A stretch of 64,000 bases of DNA from contig NZ_JAAZQK010000003.1 of NCBI RefSeq assembly GCF_012275445.1, positions 372,001-436,000 on the forward strand. The letters are read 5' to 3'. Numbering within the stretch: position 1 is the first letter of the stretch; every line of letters begins with the position of its first letter. The translations under genes and the position numbers were made by a program. Shown one piece after another: positions 18,701 to 25,554 of the stretch. The notes beneath the pieces are model-generated. The model was not told the origin of the DNA, ran no database searches, and was given only the letters and a program-made list of their open reading frames with translations. Source of the DNA: Rhizobacter sp. SG703 (GTDB lineage Bacteria > Pseudomonadota > Gammaproteobacteria > Burkholderiales > Burkholderiaceae_C).

Positions 18701-19473
18701 GCATTGCCACGAACGGGCCGACGGACGGTGAAGACGTCGACTTGGGCGTGTGGTTCAGCTATGCCGACAACACGTATCGTGGCCGGGGTGGATGGCTGGA
18801 TGTCGGCGAAGGCAACGATGCCGTGCAGGGAACCGACGCCAACGACGTCATCATCGGTGGTGCCGGCAGCGATTGGATGGACGGCAGTTCGGGCGCCGAC
18901 ACCTACATCGTCGGCACGGCGGGGTCGGATCTGGACACCATTTCCGACCTGGCCGCATTCGACTGGCTCCAGCTGGGGGACACCTACGGGTTCGACGCCC
19001 TGCAGTACTTTGCGATGTACGGTGACTTGACCTACGCGAACAAGGACATCGTGGAGTTCGACACCTCGGTTCAGCAGGCCAGCCTGAGCTATCAGTGGTC
19101 CGATGCCTTCACCTTCGACCCCAACCCCGAGAACTGGGAAGAAATCGAAGACCGGATTTCGCTGCAGACGCTGAAGCTCTTTCAGGACGGACGCGAATTC
19201 CTCGACATCGACTACGCGGCCGATCGGGTGGCTTCGGATCACGCGGTGTCAGAGCGCGGTGTCGAGCTGTTCCGCTTTGCCGACGGCGCGACGATGGCGC
19301 TGGACCAGTTGCTGGCGACGCTGAGCGTGCAGGGCGGCGGGGTCGACGCTCAGGCGCAAGGCTTGGTCAGCGCGATGGCGGCATTCGGCGCTCCGGCGGC
19401 TGCCGAATCCGACATGACCCCCCAGTGGCGAGGGTCGATGCCGGTGCACCTGACCACCAATGCGTTGATCTGA
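12793..19473 (+). CDS. Giant RTX (hemolysin-type calcium-binding repeat) secreted protein
   Basis: 2226 residues. Residues 1-~530 form a non-repeat head with a hydrophobic stretch at ~309-356 (Ala/Gly-rich, pore-forming-like) followed by FYRLLKDRDQNGRRDLLDKL. RTX nonapeptide blocks (GGxGxDxLx) occur at about 545-640, 735-790, 830-1335, 1457-1513, 1627-1670 and 1997-2043, separated by beta-rich spacers. Calcium would fold these after export. The end (LVSAMAAFGAPAA...) has the typical uncleaved C-terminal type I secretion signal and no N-terminal signal peptide. No HlyC acyltransferase, HlyD or TolC gene is nearby, and the only transporter gene is a stub, so export needs machinery elsewhere. 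The activity (toxin, adhesin or surface protein) is unknown. Confidence 0.93.
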   Translation: MTYTAAEALQLLTSNPAAYATSDSLLSLVAQISLEATGGRVHGSVTVLYSGPLGDGTSSNAIIKSMLASGADIRAIDATEVAAFLEAPQFKNAVAKAFNLTEIADLDIRGTPANDFLYASRGGAWANTSERFVAATVGEVRVIAPFALSSRVFAQVELPTLLNNLNVTSIDGVPIATIKAMGDESAILNSIRELSRDQTHFSKLTPASTATYLGWSDATAELAHSDKVLVQSFIEQTAKMGSVELANAKAGAVAIQDMVRNAPAGSAWAKRLGVFGTLLTLTLAGMDANANPSRAKEIMTEWAVDAGGSSALQWAAGAIAAAGAGVLAAAGVIPASAAAAIVFGAALIGGFFGGDGAVEFYRLLKDRDQNGRRDLLDKLSNLLFGVTSTITTPLPTDLNGNKLTIDASLTRDELIGQARNSIAWRYALRELNPFVVTDVSYTAHNTDGSLDLSDEASGQGMTDSYLSDRAQMLAWKLKWDKQGARDDDDSPRGGHKSYDDDWDTSAVAGNWDYIDYTHVIPGGSPLTLAIDGTGISLYDHQIAFGSEKGDVINGDGDEDHLYGMGGNDLLNGKDGNDHLEGGAGNDSLIGGLGADMLIGGTGDDTLEGGKGTDTLQGGDGTDIYKFAAEGGYDTIEDKDGQGEIRIDGLGPITGAGAKKVADGVWQTADKKVNYTLVPIDELRNDLFITFSDRTDVIAVRGWSPNKNLGITLDGAYTPPETGNTVPGTPVNEVLNSNGASSTLLGFAGNDALNGSAEADLLDGGEGHDLLAGGAGRDTLQGGDGSDYIFGSAGYAGAGWSDTRGDWSVVEGSQWHVPGLGLPVTDDEGNVIDGGAGDDWVAAGSGSDVVHAGDGSDLVYGMGGNDFIDGGDGDDDLHGDASIVNSTSSYIHTPQEQQGADILSGGAGQDTLTGYGGADDLYGDEGNDLLLGDADIEAAPAAIHGDDYLDGGDGDDTLLGQGGADDLFGGGGSDVLVGDTASDTPSQQLAAEFHGDDYLDGEAGNDVLYGGGGKDTLFGGDDSDTLMGDDAVSRLSASAHAADYLDGEAGDDRLFGQGGDDSLYGGTGNDSLWGDSDATGADAAAFGNDYLDGEDGDDYLEGGGGADTLWGSAGNDALWGDADETSLSAAAHGNDLLDGGEGDDTLVGGGKDDELGGGDGNDELRGDDVTSVVAASLHGKDTLDGGAGDDKLWGGGNDDVLDGGDGNDWLSGEDETGSDAVSTLTGNDTLYGGTGNDSLLGGNGNDVLDGGEGFDMLYASAGDDTLTGGEGADSLFGGAGQDALRGGDGDDLLAGGEGDDTLTADIGTDVLLGGEGNDLLESDGDDYLVGGAGNDTYRITFKPAELVEGKPIYIASHIDDNEGDNVLQVNGVTLAHDTAEVFSQDGTTYVSFGSAGLVSYGSGISPGSLMVADSTGATRSLQTIVDATEARGLVRSGYMTGSGIMWSSSMTGDQALTGTSVRDLLQGGSGEDLLSGGGGDDVLEGGIGNDELQGGAGADLLSGGKGDDSLSGRVTDAESGVDVYEFNRGDGVDTIATVQASDGGLDVIRFGAGIGLADIRVSSPGVARGGARIVSIDYGQGDVVTLEAGAYMAIGALQFADGTTASLLDLMQLPPAEGGLSADGVYRGTAGADLLVGSEQDDRIEGGAGDDTLTGGAGNDTLVGGTGSNTYTFSGSDGYDVVEGSTDELATLQFDGSVTGARDGNDLILASGESSIVRIKDYALHPGFGTSWHVEAHGHAAVTLDSIASALPPAQSDLAGRKTALVEAQLRDFRIEGQFASFLAGGVQSADKVRQVDLEVAGDADFLPGAWQVEEFQRYRTVIGRDRGSHAPSSPVNPASDIKRFVSLDDLPGGASNLPPGSTLVNGGQGHDVLGVLLPAGSSSGGSGFYKPRNEPPVSTFETESYMEYVYTATQATVHGSAGDDSIEFGGGGGSVNYEDIATFTDFRGSLETGAGDDSVNIGYRTLTDWGIATNGPTDGEDVDLGVWFSYADNTYRGRGGWLDVGEGNDAVQGTDANDVIIGGAGSDWMDGSSGADTYIVGTAGSDLDTISDLAAFDWLQLGDTYGFDALQYFAMYGDLTYANKDIVEFDTSVQQASLSYQWSDAFTFDPNPENWEEIEDRISLQTLKLFQDGREFLDIDYAADRVASDHAVSERGVELFRFADGATMALDQLLATLSVQGGGVDAQAQGLVSAMAAFGAPAAAESDMTPQWRGSMPVHLTTNALI
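15484..16464 (+). repeat. Seven tandem 45-50-residue RTX modules with Ala-rich linkers
   Basis: Within the RTX gene (residues 898-1224) seven units follow one another. Each has four nonapeptides (start pattern G-x-D-Y/L-LDG), then W/LxGD and a 10-14-residue Ala/Ser/Thr-rich linker that mostly ends in His or a small residue. Module lengths are 46, 50, 47, 45, 46, 46 and 47 residues. The linkers differ in sequence while the nonapeptides stay uniform, so this is a higher-order protein repeat rather than a simple DNA duplication. Confidence 0.8.
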
Positions 19474-19510
19474 CCGGCTTGCTGCGGCCGCAGTGCCGGG
19501 GTGCCGCGGG

Positions 19511-20083
19511 CTATGGGTCCCGCCCCGGCTCCCGCAGCCGCAGCAGCGTACGTTGCAGCAGGCGCGCGTCCGCACTCGCCCGGTGTCGCGTCAGCCCCAG
19601 CTCGTTGCTGACCGCCTGCTTGGTCGCATACCAGTCGCGCGCTTCGACTTCGGTCAACAGCGAGCGCAGGTTGTCCAGCCGGAAGCCGGGCACCAGGCCT
19701 GCTTCTTCATACAGCGCGCCGAGCCAGGGGTAGTCGTGCGCCCAGCCGTCGCTGTAGAGCGTCAGGCCGTGCAGCTGGTCGTTCAGCCATTGCGCGACCT
19801 CGGTCACCGGCCGGCCGTGCACCAGCAGCGTCTCGCGGTGGATCTGGTGCACCTGCTCGGCGGCCGGGTCCCAGTGCGTCCAGTGGCGCGCCGGCCGGAT
19901 CAGGCTGCAGAAGCTGCTGCCGTCGGGCAGCACGTAGCCGACCTCGATCGGGTAGCTGTCGCGGCCGAAGCCCGAGGCCTCGATGTCGAGGATGGCCGGG
20001 GCGCCCGCACCTGCGGCGGCGGGCCGCGGCCCACCCGCGGACGACACCGCCGGCACGGACGAAAGCGGCTGCACGAGGGCCAT
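19511..20083 (-). CDS. DEDD-type 3'-5' exonuclease-like protein
   Basis: 190 residues with an RNase T/DNA polymerase III epsilon-like fold. The first motif is AILDIEASGFG (catalytic Asp and Glu), the middle has YSDGWAHDYPWLGALYEEAG, and the last is HRASADARLL (His and Asp of ExoIII). The first ~28 residues are Ala/Pro-rich and variable, so the true start could be slightly downstream. It is convergent with the RTX gene, 37 bases away, and so marks the right edge of the island. Substrate (DNA or RNA) is not readable. Confidence 0.8.
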   Translation of the reverse strand: MALVQPLSSVPAVSSAGGPRPAAAGAGAPAILDIEASGFGRDSYPIEVGYVLPDGSSFCSLIRPARHWTHWDPAAEQVHQIHRETLLVHGRPVTEVAQWLNDQLHGLTLYSDGWAHDYPWLGALYEEAGLVPGFRLDNLRSLLTEVEARDWYATKQAVSNELGLTRHRASADARLLQRTLLRLREPGRDP

Positions 20084-20178
20084 GCGGCAGCTTAGGCAAT
20101 CGGCGCGCCAGCCGTCCGGGGAGAAGCCCGCGGATTGCCGTTCGTTTCCACTCCTTTCAGCGGTTGGCTGAGAACCCT

Positions 20179-20829
20179 TCAGCCCGACGCATGGCGCGAA
20201 TCGGCGTAGGACCGCAGGCGATCGGTCGTGTCACGGCTTCGCGCCGCGTTGCTGCCGCAGGCGGCGAAGAAGGAGGTGGTCAGCGTGACGATCGCCATCA
20301 GCAGGTGCAGCAGCAGCCAGTTGACGCCCAGGAAGGCGAGCAGCGCCCCCGGTGTCTGGACCGCCAGGTCCCGCGTAGCGGAGCCGAACAGGATCTTCCC
20401 GATGCCGAGCAGCGCCAGCACGGCGATCGCCGCGGCGGCGTACCGTAGGTTTTGCCGGCCCGGTCCGTGCGGCGCGGCGTGCAGCACCAGCGGCCGCAGT
20501 TGCTCGATCAGCTGCCCCCGTCTCGACACCTCGTGCAGTCCCACCACCTGCAGCGGCAGCAAGGCGTAGGACAGCATCCAGAACATCAGCAGCGCATCGG
20601 GGCCCCGGCCGGCGGGGCCGAGGTCGCCCGGCAACATCAGCACGGCGGCCGCATCGCCGATGCCGAAAGGGATGGCCGTCAGGCAGCTGTATGCGCCGCC
20701 GACCAGCAGGGCGATCGGCGGCACCAGGGTGCACATGCGGCGCAGGTGGTGGCGCGCCACGCGCCACGTCAATCGGACCGCGACAGGGGCCCAGGCGGCC
20801 GAGCCCGTCGATGCATGGGGGTGACTCAT
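20179..20829 (-). CDS. Predicted multi-pass inner-membrane protein
   Basis: 216 residues. The ATG giving MSHPHAS was chosen over longer starts because it follows a GGGAGAAG ribosome-binding site. Hydrophobic segments at about 38-60, 75-90, 140-158 and 170-195 suggest four membrane helices (CTLVPPIALLVGGAYSC, LMFWMLSYALLPLQVVGL, YAAAAIAVLALLGIG, LLAFLGVNWLLLHLLMAIVTL). I do not recognise the family. It is divergent from phoD across 243 bases, and the exonuclease lies downstream on the same strand, 95 bases away. Confidence 0.7.
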   Translation of the reverse strand: MSHPHASTGSAAWAPVAVRLTWRVARHHLRRMCTLVPPIALLVGGAYSCLTAIPFGIGDAAAVLMLPGDLGPAGRGPDALLMFWMLSYALLPLQVVGLHEVSRRGQLIEQLRPLVLHAAPHGPGRQNLRYAAAAIAVLALLGIGKILFGSATRDLAVQTPGALLAFLGVNWLLLHLLMAIVTLTTSFFAACGSNAARSRDTTDRLRSYADSRHASG

Positions 20830-21072
20830 TTGGCTTCTCCCTGAACGGTGCCGACCTGCCATCGGCCGCGCCGCAAGCGTAATCAGAACGGCGCCAAAGC
20901 GGCTCATGCCCGGCCATACAAGTTGTTCATGCTGCGTTCTGTGAAATGCATGGCCTGCACGGTGTCTGCGCGATTGCCGACTAACAGGGCCAGGTGTGTC
21001 GGATCGGTTCATGAAGCTGCCACACGGGCACCGCAGACTGCGCGCTTTCATGCATCACCGAGGACGAATCGA

Positions 21073-22668
21073 ATGGACCGCCGGATCTTCTTGTCGAACG
21101 CGTTGCTGTTGGCGGGTGCGGGCACCGTGCCGGGGCTGTCGTCGGCCCAGCCGGCCCAGTCCGGTGCGGCCGCGGTGGTCACGCGCGATGCGATGCGTCC
21201 GCAGTTTCCGTCCGGCGTGCAGTCGGGCGATGCGCGGGCCGACAGCGCGATCGTCTGGACGCGCAGCGACCGGCCGGCGCGCTTGTGGGTCGAGTGGTCG
21301 AGCACGGCGAGCTTCGCCAACCTGAACCGCGTACGCGGGCCGCACCTGCTGGAAGACAGCGACTTCACCGGCCGCGTCGACCTGACGGGCCTGCCGGCCG
21401 GCCAGGAAGTGTTCTACCGCGTCGTGCTGCAGGACCTGCACAACGAGCGCGTGCTGTCCGAGCCGATGCCGGGCCACCTGCGCTTGCCGGCGGCCTCGCA
21501 TGGCAAGCCGTTGCGCGATGTGCGTTTCGCGTGGAGCGGCGACACCGCCGGCCAGGGCTTCGGCATCAACGAGGCCTGGGGCGGCATGAAGATCTACGAA
21601 CAGATCCGCAAGGTGAACCCCGATTTCTTCCTGCACAGCGGCGACACGATCTATGCCGACGGCCCGATCGCCGCGCAGCTGAAGCTGCCCGACGGCAGCA
21701 CCTGGAACAACCTGGTGACCGAAGAAGTCAGCAAGGTGGCCGAGACGCTGAACGAATACCGCGGGCGCTACCGCTACAACCTGATGGACGCCAACATCCG
21801 CCGCCTGTCGGCCGAGGTGCCGCAGATCTGGCAGTGGGACGACCACGAGGTCAGCAACAACTGGTCGGACTCGAAGGACGTGTCGGGCGACGCGCGCTAC
21901 ACCGAGAAGAACGTGCCGCTGCTGGTGGCGCGCGCGAGCCGCGCGTTCCTCGAGTACGCGCCGCTGCGCCGCGGGCCCGATGCCGAGAGCGAGCGGGTGT
22001 ACCGCCACCTGCCGCAGGGGCCGCTGCTCGACGTGTTCGTCGTCGACATGCGCAGCTACCGCGGCCCGAACGGTGCCAACCTGCAGACCGACGAGACTGG
22101 CGAGAGCGCGTTCATGGGACGACCGCAGATCGCGTGGCTGCTCGACGGGCTGAAGCGTTCGAAGGCGACCTGGAAGGTGATCGCCGCCGACATGCCGATC
22201 GGCGTGCAGGTGCCCGACGGCAAGGATGCGCAGGGCCGCGACAAGTGGGAGGCGATCGCCAACGGCGACGACGGCGTGCCGTTGGGCCGCGAGCTGGAGA
22301 TCGCGCGGCTGCTGCGCGAGATCAAGCGGGCGAGCATCAAGAACATCGTCTGGCTGACGGCCGACGTGCACTACACGGCGGCGAATTTCTACGACCCGCG
22401 CAAGGCGAAATTCACCGACTTCCTGCCGTTCTGGGAGTTCATCTCCGGCCCGCTGAACGCCGGCAGCTTCGGGCCCAACAAGCCCGACGCGACATTCGGC
22501 GTGCAGGTGGTCTACGAGAAGGCGCCGCCGGCGCAGAACGCGGCGCCGAGCGAGGGCTACCAGTTCTTCGGGCAGGTCGACATCGACGCGAAGACCAAGG
22601 CGTTCACGGTGAACCTGAAGGACCTGACCGGGGCGACGCTGTTCACGAAGACGCTGCGTGCTGCTTGA
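21073..22668 (+). CDS. phoD: PhoD-like alkaline phosphatase/phosphodiesterase, Tat-exported
   Basis: 531 residues. The start MDRRIFLSNALLLAGAG, after a GAGGA site, is a twin-arginine signal (RRIFL) leading to export of the folded metalloenzyme. An N-terminal beta domain (PSGVQSGDARADSAIVWTR) is followed by the phosphatase core with metal ligands in HSGDTIYAD, QWDDHEVSNNW and LTADVHYTAA. PhoD enzymes use Fe3+/Ca2+ and release phosphate from mono- and diesters in the periplasm or outside, usually under Pho control. I could not pick out a convincing Pho box in the divergent region. Large palindromes lie just after the stop codon. Confidence 0.92.
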   Translation: MDRRIFLSNALLLAGAGTVPGLSSAQPAQSGAAAVVTRDAMRPQFPSGVQSGDARADSAIVWTRSDRPARLWVEWSSTASFANLNRVRGPHLLEDSDFTGRVDLTGLPAGQEVFYRVVLQDLHNERVLSEPMPGHLRLPAASHGKPLRDVRFAWSGDTAGQGFGINEAWGGMKIYEQIRKVNPDFFLHSGDTIYADGPIAAQLKLPDGSTWNNLVTEEVSKVAETLNEYRGRYRYNLMDANIRRLSAEVPQIWQWDDHEVSNNWSDSKDVSGDARYTEKNVPLLVARASRAFLEYAPLRRGPDAESERVYRHLPQGPLLDVFVVDMRSYRGPNGANLQTDETGESAFMGRPQIAWLLDGLKRSKATWKVIAADMPIGVQVPDGKDAQGRDKWEAIANGDDGVPLGRELEIARLLREIKRASIKNIVWLTADVHYTAANFYDPRKAKFTDFLPFWEFISGPLNAGSFGPNKPDATFGVQVVYEKAPPAQNAAPSEGYQFFGQVDIDAKTKAFTVNLKDLTGATLFTKTLRAA

Positions 22669-22685
22669 GCGCTGTCTCTGCGCGC

Positions 22686-22746
22686 GCAAAGGCGCGGGGG
22701 GCGGTCATCGACCCTGGCGGGGCCGATGACCCCCCCGCGCCTTTGC
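22686..22746. terminator. Imperfect long hairpin after phoD
   Basis: The arms at 22686-22710 and 22724-22746 (core GCAAAGGCGCGGGGG and its complement) pair with a 2-base bulge around a 13-base loop. It lies 17 bases after the phoD stop codon. There is no T-run, so Rho-independent termination is uncertain. Confidence 0.6.
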
Positions 22747-22770
22747 CGGCACCGCTCGCTGTGTTGGGGG

Positions 22771-22838
22771 GGAAAAGATTGAAGTGACCGACGAGCGCGC
22801 CGGCGCTCGCATGCTCGTCGGTCACTTCAATCTTTTCC
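22771..22838. terminator. Perfect 26-bp inverted repeat between convergent genes
   Basis: The arms at 22771-22796 and 22813-22838 are exact reverse complements (outer bases GGAAAAGATTGAAGTG and complement) around a 16-base loop. A-rich bases at the outer foot on both sides provide short U-tracts in either direction, so it could terminate both the phoD transcript and the opposing dehydrogenase transcript. Confidence 0.65.
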
Positions 22839-22863
22839 TCCCCCAAGAGCGGGTGGTGTTGAG

Positions 22864-23109
22864 CGGCGGGTGGGGGGATGGGCTGGGCTGGGGGCGATTT
22901 CTGGGGTGACGGAGAAGATCGGCTTCGGGGATGGCGGGCGCAGCCCGCTTCGTGGACTGACTCATCGGCACTGTTTGACCACAACGAACGAAGTGAGTGG
23001 AGGGAGTTTGCCGATGCATCCCCGAAGCCGATCTTCGCAGTGGAGTCGGCCCGCCAGGGCCGACCACCCCGGCATGAGCCCCCAGCCCAGCCCATCCCCT
23101 CACCCGCCG
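22864..23109. repeat. Nested long palindrome with two pairs of arms
   Basis: Outer arms of ~31 bases at 22864-22894 and 23078-23109 (GATGGGCTGGGCTGGGGG and complement) pair with one mismatch. Inner arms at 22914-22933 and 23017-23036 are a perfect 20-bp pair (GAAGATCGGCTTCGGGGATG and complement). Together with the two preceding hairpins they fill most of the 461-base gap between phoD and the sugar dehydrogenase. No gene is evident inside. Confidence 0.75.
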
Positions 23110-23129
23110 CGACGCGACGCGCCGCACGA

Positions 23130-25475
23130 TCACGGAACTGCGATCTTCACGATCCCGCCACGTCCGAGGATGTACAGCGCGTTGTCCGCCCCAACCAGCA
23201 TGTCGACCGGATCCGCGTCGAGCTTCGCGAACGCGTACGCGGCATTCCCGTTCGCCAGGTCGACCCGGCCGACGGTGTGCGCGACGTAGTCTGCGAAGAA
23301 GTAGCTGCCGCGGTACATCGCCGGGAAGTTGCCGCCCGCCGGGTAGAACGCGCCGCCGGCAATGCACTGGCCGACGAAGAAGCCGCCCGGGCCGTTGCCC
23401 TCCGGGTTGGTCGCGCTGTGCTTGTACGTGAACAGCGGCCCGGTGATGCCGGCAGTCACGCGCTCGTTGCCCTCGGAGCCCGGCCAGCCGTAGTTCGCGC
23501 CGGCCGTGCCGACGTTCACTTCCTCCCAGGTCACCTCGCCGACGTCGTTGATGTGGATGCGGCCGTCGCTCGGACGCACCGCGAACGTGAACGGGTTGCG
23601 CAGGCCGTAGGCCCACACCGCACCAAAGTCCGCACCGTTGCTCGCCGCGTAGAACGGGTTGTCGGTCGGGATCGTGCCGTCGTCGTTCAGTCGCAGCAGC
23701 TTGCCGAACAGGCTGGTCTTGTCCTGTGCCGGCGAGCCGCGCGCGTTGTCGCCGACACCCACATACAGCTTGCGGTCGTTGCCGAAGTGCATCGCGCCGC
23801 CGTTGTGGTTGGTCGCGGCCGACAGCGCCGGCAGGTCGAAGATGACCTTCGGCGCACCGGGGCCCGCGAAGTCGCCGGCCGCGGTGTAGCGCGTGATGCG
23901 GTTGTGCGTGCCGTTCTGCGTGGTCGTGTGATAGACGTAGACCCAGCCGTTGGTCGCGAAATCGGGGTGCAGCGCGACGCCGATCAGCCCGCGCTCGCCC
24001 TGCGAGTCGACCGTCAGCGTCACGAAGGGCTGGGCCTGCAGCACGCCGTTCTTCACGACGCGCAGCGTGCCGCCCTGTTCGGCGACGAACAGGCGGCCGT
24101 CCGGCGCCTGCGCGAACGCGGTCGCGCTGTTCAGCCCGGCCACCCACGATTCGTTCTTCGTGAAGCCCTGCGGCAGCGCCACCGAGCCGCCGAACTTGAC
24201 GGTGACGATGGTCCAGTCGGAGCGGTTGCCGGCGGCGTCGCGGGCACGCGCACGGATCACGTGCTGGCCGCTCGCATGGTTGGCGGTGACGATGCTCGCG
24301 GTGAACGGTGCCGCGGTGTCTTCGGCACCGAGCGCCGCGCCATCGAACTGGAACTCGACCCCGGCCACGCCGACGTTGTCGGTCGCGGCAGCAGTGATGT
24401 TCAGCGTGCCGGTCAGGTTGGTCGCGAGGTTGGCTGGCGCGGTGATCGCGATCGTCGGTGCCTGCGTGTCGGGGCCTTGCGGCGTCGTCACGGTGACCGC
24501 GACCGCGGTGCTGGTGGTGGTCGCCCCGGTGTTGTCGGTGGCGCGCGCGGTCAGCGAATGGGCGCCGGCCGCGGCAGGCGTCCACGAGAACGAGTAAGGC
24601 GCGCTGGTGTCGGCGTTCAGCAGCGTGCCGCCGTCGAAGAACTCGACCTTCGCGACCGTGCCGTCCGGGTCGGCCGCGGTGGCCGTCAGCGTCATCGCGG
24701 TGCCGACGGTGCCGGTGGCCGCGGCCGCGAGCGAAACCGTCGGCGGCTGGTTCGTCACCGGGCCGAGGTCGGTGAAGGTCGCGGTGTAGGTGGTGTCGGC
24801 CGCCGGGGTCGAGATCGTGTGCGTGGCCGTACCGCCATCGCTCCAGGTCGCGAAGCCGTAGCTGCGGCCATTGAAGGTCTGCGTGGCGGCGCCGACATCG
24901 CGCTCGATGCCGACCACGCCGGTGAAGGTGTTCGGGCCGGTCACCGGCTGGCCGTCGATCGTCAGCGCCAGGCCGGCCGGCACCGTCGCGAGCGTGACCT
25001 GCGCTTTGCGCGGCTGCACGTCGCGGGTGACCTCGTTGACGTTGCCGTTCGAATCGGTCGCCTTCAGGTGGAATCGGTACCAGATGTTCGACGAGGTTTC
25101 ACCGCGCACCGGGATCGTCACCGTGCCGCCCGCACCGGGCGTGGCCAGCTGGAGCGGGTGGGTGTGGGCGTCGTGGTGCAGGTCGGCCCACCAGCTGAGC
25201 GAGGTGGCGGGCAGCGTGCCGTCTTCGACGTCGGTCGCGCTGCCGGCGAAGGTGAGGGTATCGCCGGCCGCGAAGGTCGTGCCTTCGGCGGGGCTGTCGA
25301 TGCGCGCGGTGGGGGCGTTGCCGACCGGCGCCGGCGGGTTGGCCGGCGTGTCGCCGTCGCTGCCACCACCGCAGGCGGCCAGCAGCAGGCTGCAGCCCAG
25401 CGCGGCCAGCCGCATCTTGTTCAGGGGAGAAAGAATGGCAGCCATGAGGATCCCTTGTGTCTCTTTGCGCCGCAT
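23130..25475 (-). CDS. Lipoprotein PQQ-dependent sugar (aldose) dehydrogenase with Ig/PKD-like N-terminal domains
   Basis: 781 residues from the chosen ATG, which follows GGGAAG; a second ATG at 25445 is also possible. The lipoprotein signal ends LLLAACGGG. Three beta domains follow: PKD-like (~50-165), a Gly/Thr-rich domain, and Ig-like repeats (PPTVSLAAAAT, APTIAITAPANLA). The C-terminal ~370 residues are a six-bladed soluble glucose dehydrogenase/HHIP-type propeller: AFAQAPDGRLFVAEQGG, GVALHPDFATNGWVYVY, HNGGAMHFGNDRKLYVGVGD, YGLRNPFTF, HINDVGEVTWEEVNVG, GANYGWP. Such enzymes oxidise sugars or alcohols with PQQ in the periplasm; the native substrate is unknown. It is paralogous to the next gene upstream. 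Confidence 0.88.
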   Translation of the reverse strand: MRRKETQGILMAAILSPLNKMRLAALGCSLLLAACGGGSDGDTPANPPAPVGNAPTARIDSPAEGTTFAAGDTLTFAGSATDVEDGTLPATSLSWWADLHHDAHTHPLQLATPGAGGTVTIPVRGETSSNIWYRFHLKATDSNGNVNEVTRDVQPRKAQVTLATVPAGLALTIDGQPVTGPNTFTGVVGIERDVGAATQTFNGRSYGFATWSDGGTATHTISTPAADTTYTATFTDLGPVTNQPPTVSLAAAATGTVGTAMTLTATAADPDGTVAKVEFFDGGTLLNADTSAPYSFSWTPAAAGAHSLTARATDNTGATTTSTAVAVTVTTPQGPDTQAPTIAITAPANLATNLTGTLNITAAATDNVGVAGVEFQFDGAALGAEDTAAPFTASIVTANHASGQHVIRARARDAAGNRSDWTIVTVKFGGSVALPQGFTKNESWVAGLNSATAFAQAPDGRLFVAEQGGTLRVVKNGVLQAQPFVTLTVDSQGERGLIGVALHPDFATNGWVYVYHTTTQNGTHNRITRYTAAGDFAGPGAPKVIFDLPALSAATNHNGGAMHFGNDRKLYVGVGDNARGSPAQDKTSLFGKLLRLNDDGTIPTDNPFYAASNGADFGAVWAYGLRNPFTFAVRPSDGRIHINDVGEVTWEEVNVGTAGANYGWPGSEGNERVTAGITGPLFTYKHSATNPEGNGPGGFFVGQCIAGGAFYPAGGNFPAMYRGSYFFADYVAHTVGRVDLANGNAAYAFAKLDADPVDMLVGADNALYILGRGGIVKIAVP

Positions 25476-25511
25476 TGTGTCTTCCCTTTCCGGCTCTTGC
25501 ACGGCAGGGGT

Positions 25512-25540
25512 GTGACCGATCGCAACCCGGTATCGGTCAC
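25512..25540. terminator. Stem-loop between the two dehydrogenase paralogues
   Basis: The 9-base arms GTGACCGAT and ATCGGTCAC pair around an 11-base loop, 14 bases beyond the stop of the upstream minus-strand gene. There is no clear T-tail, so it may attenuate rather than fully stop transcription into the next gene. Confidence 0.5.
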
Positions 25541-25554
25541 CCCCTCGCGAACGC

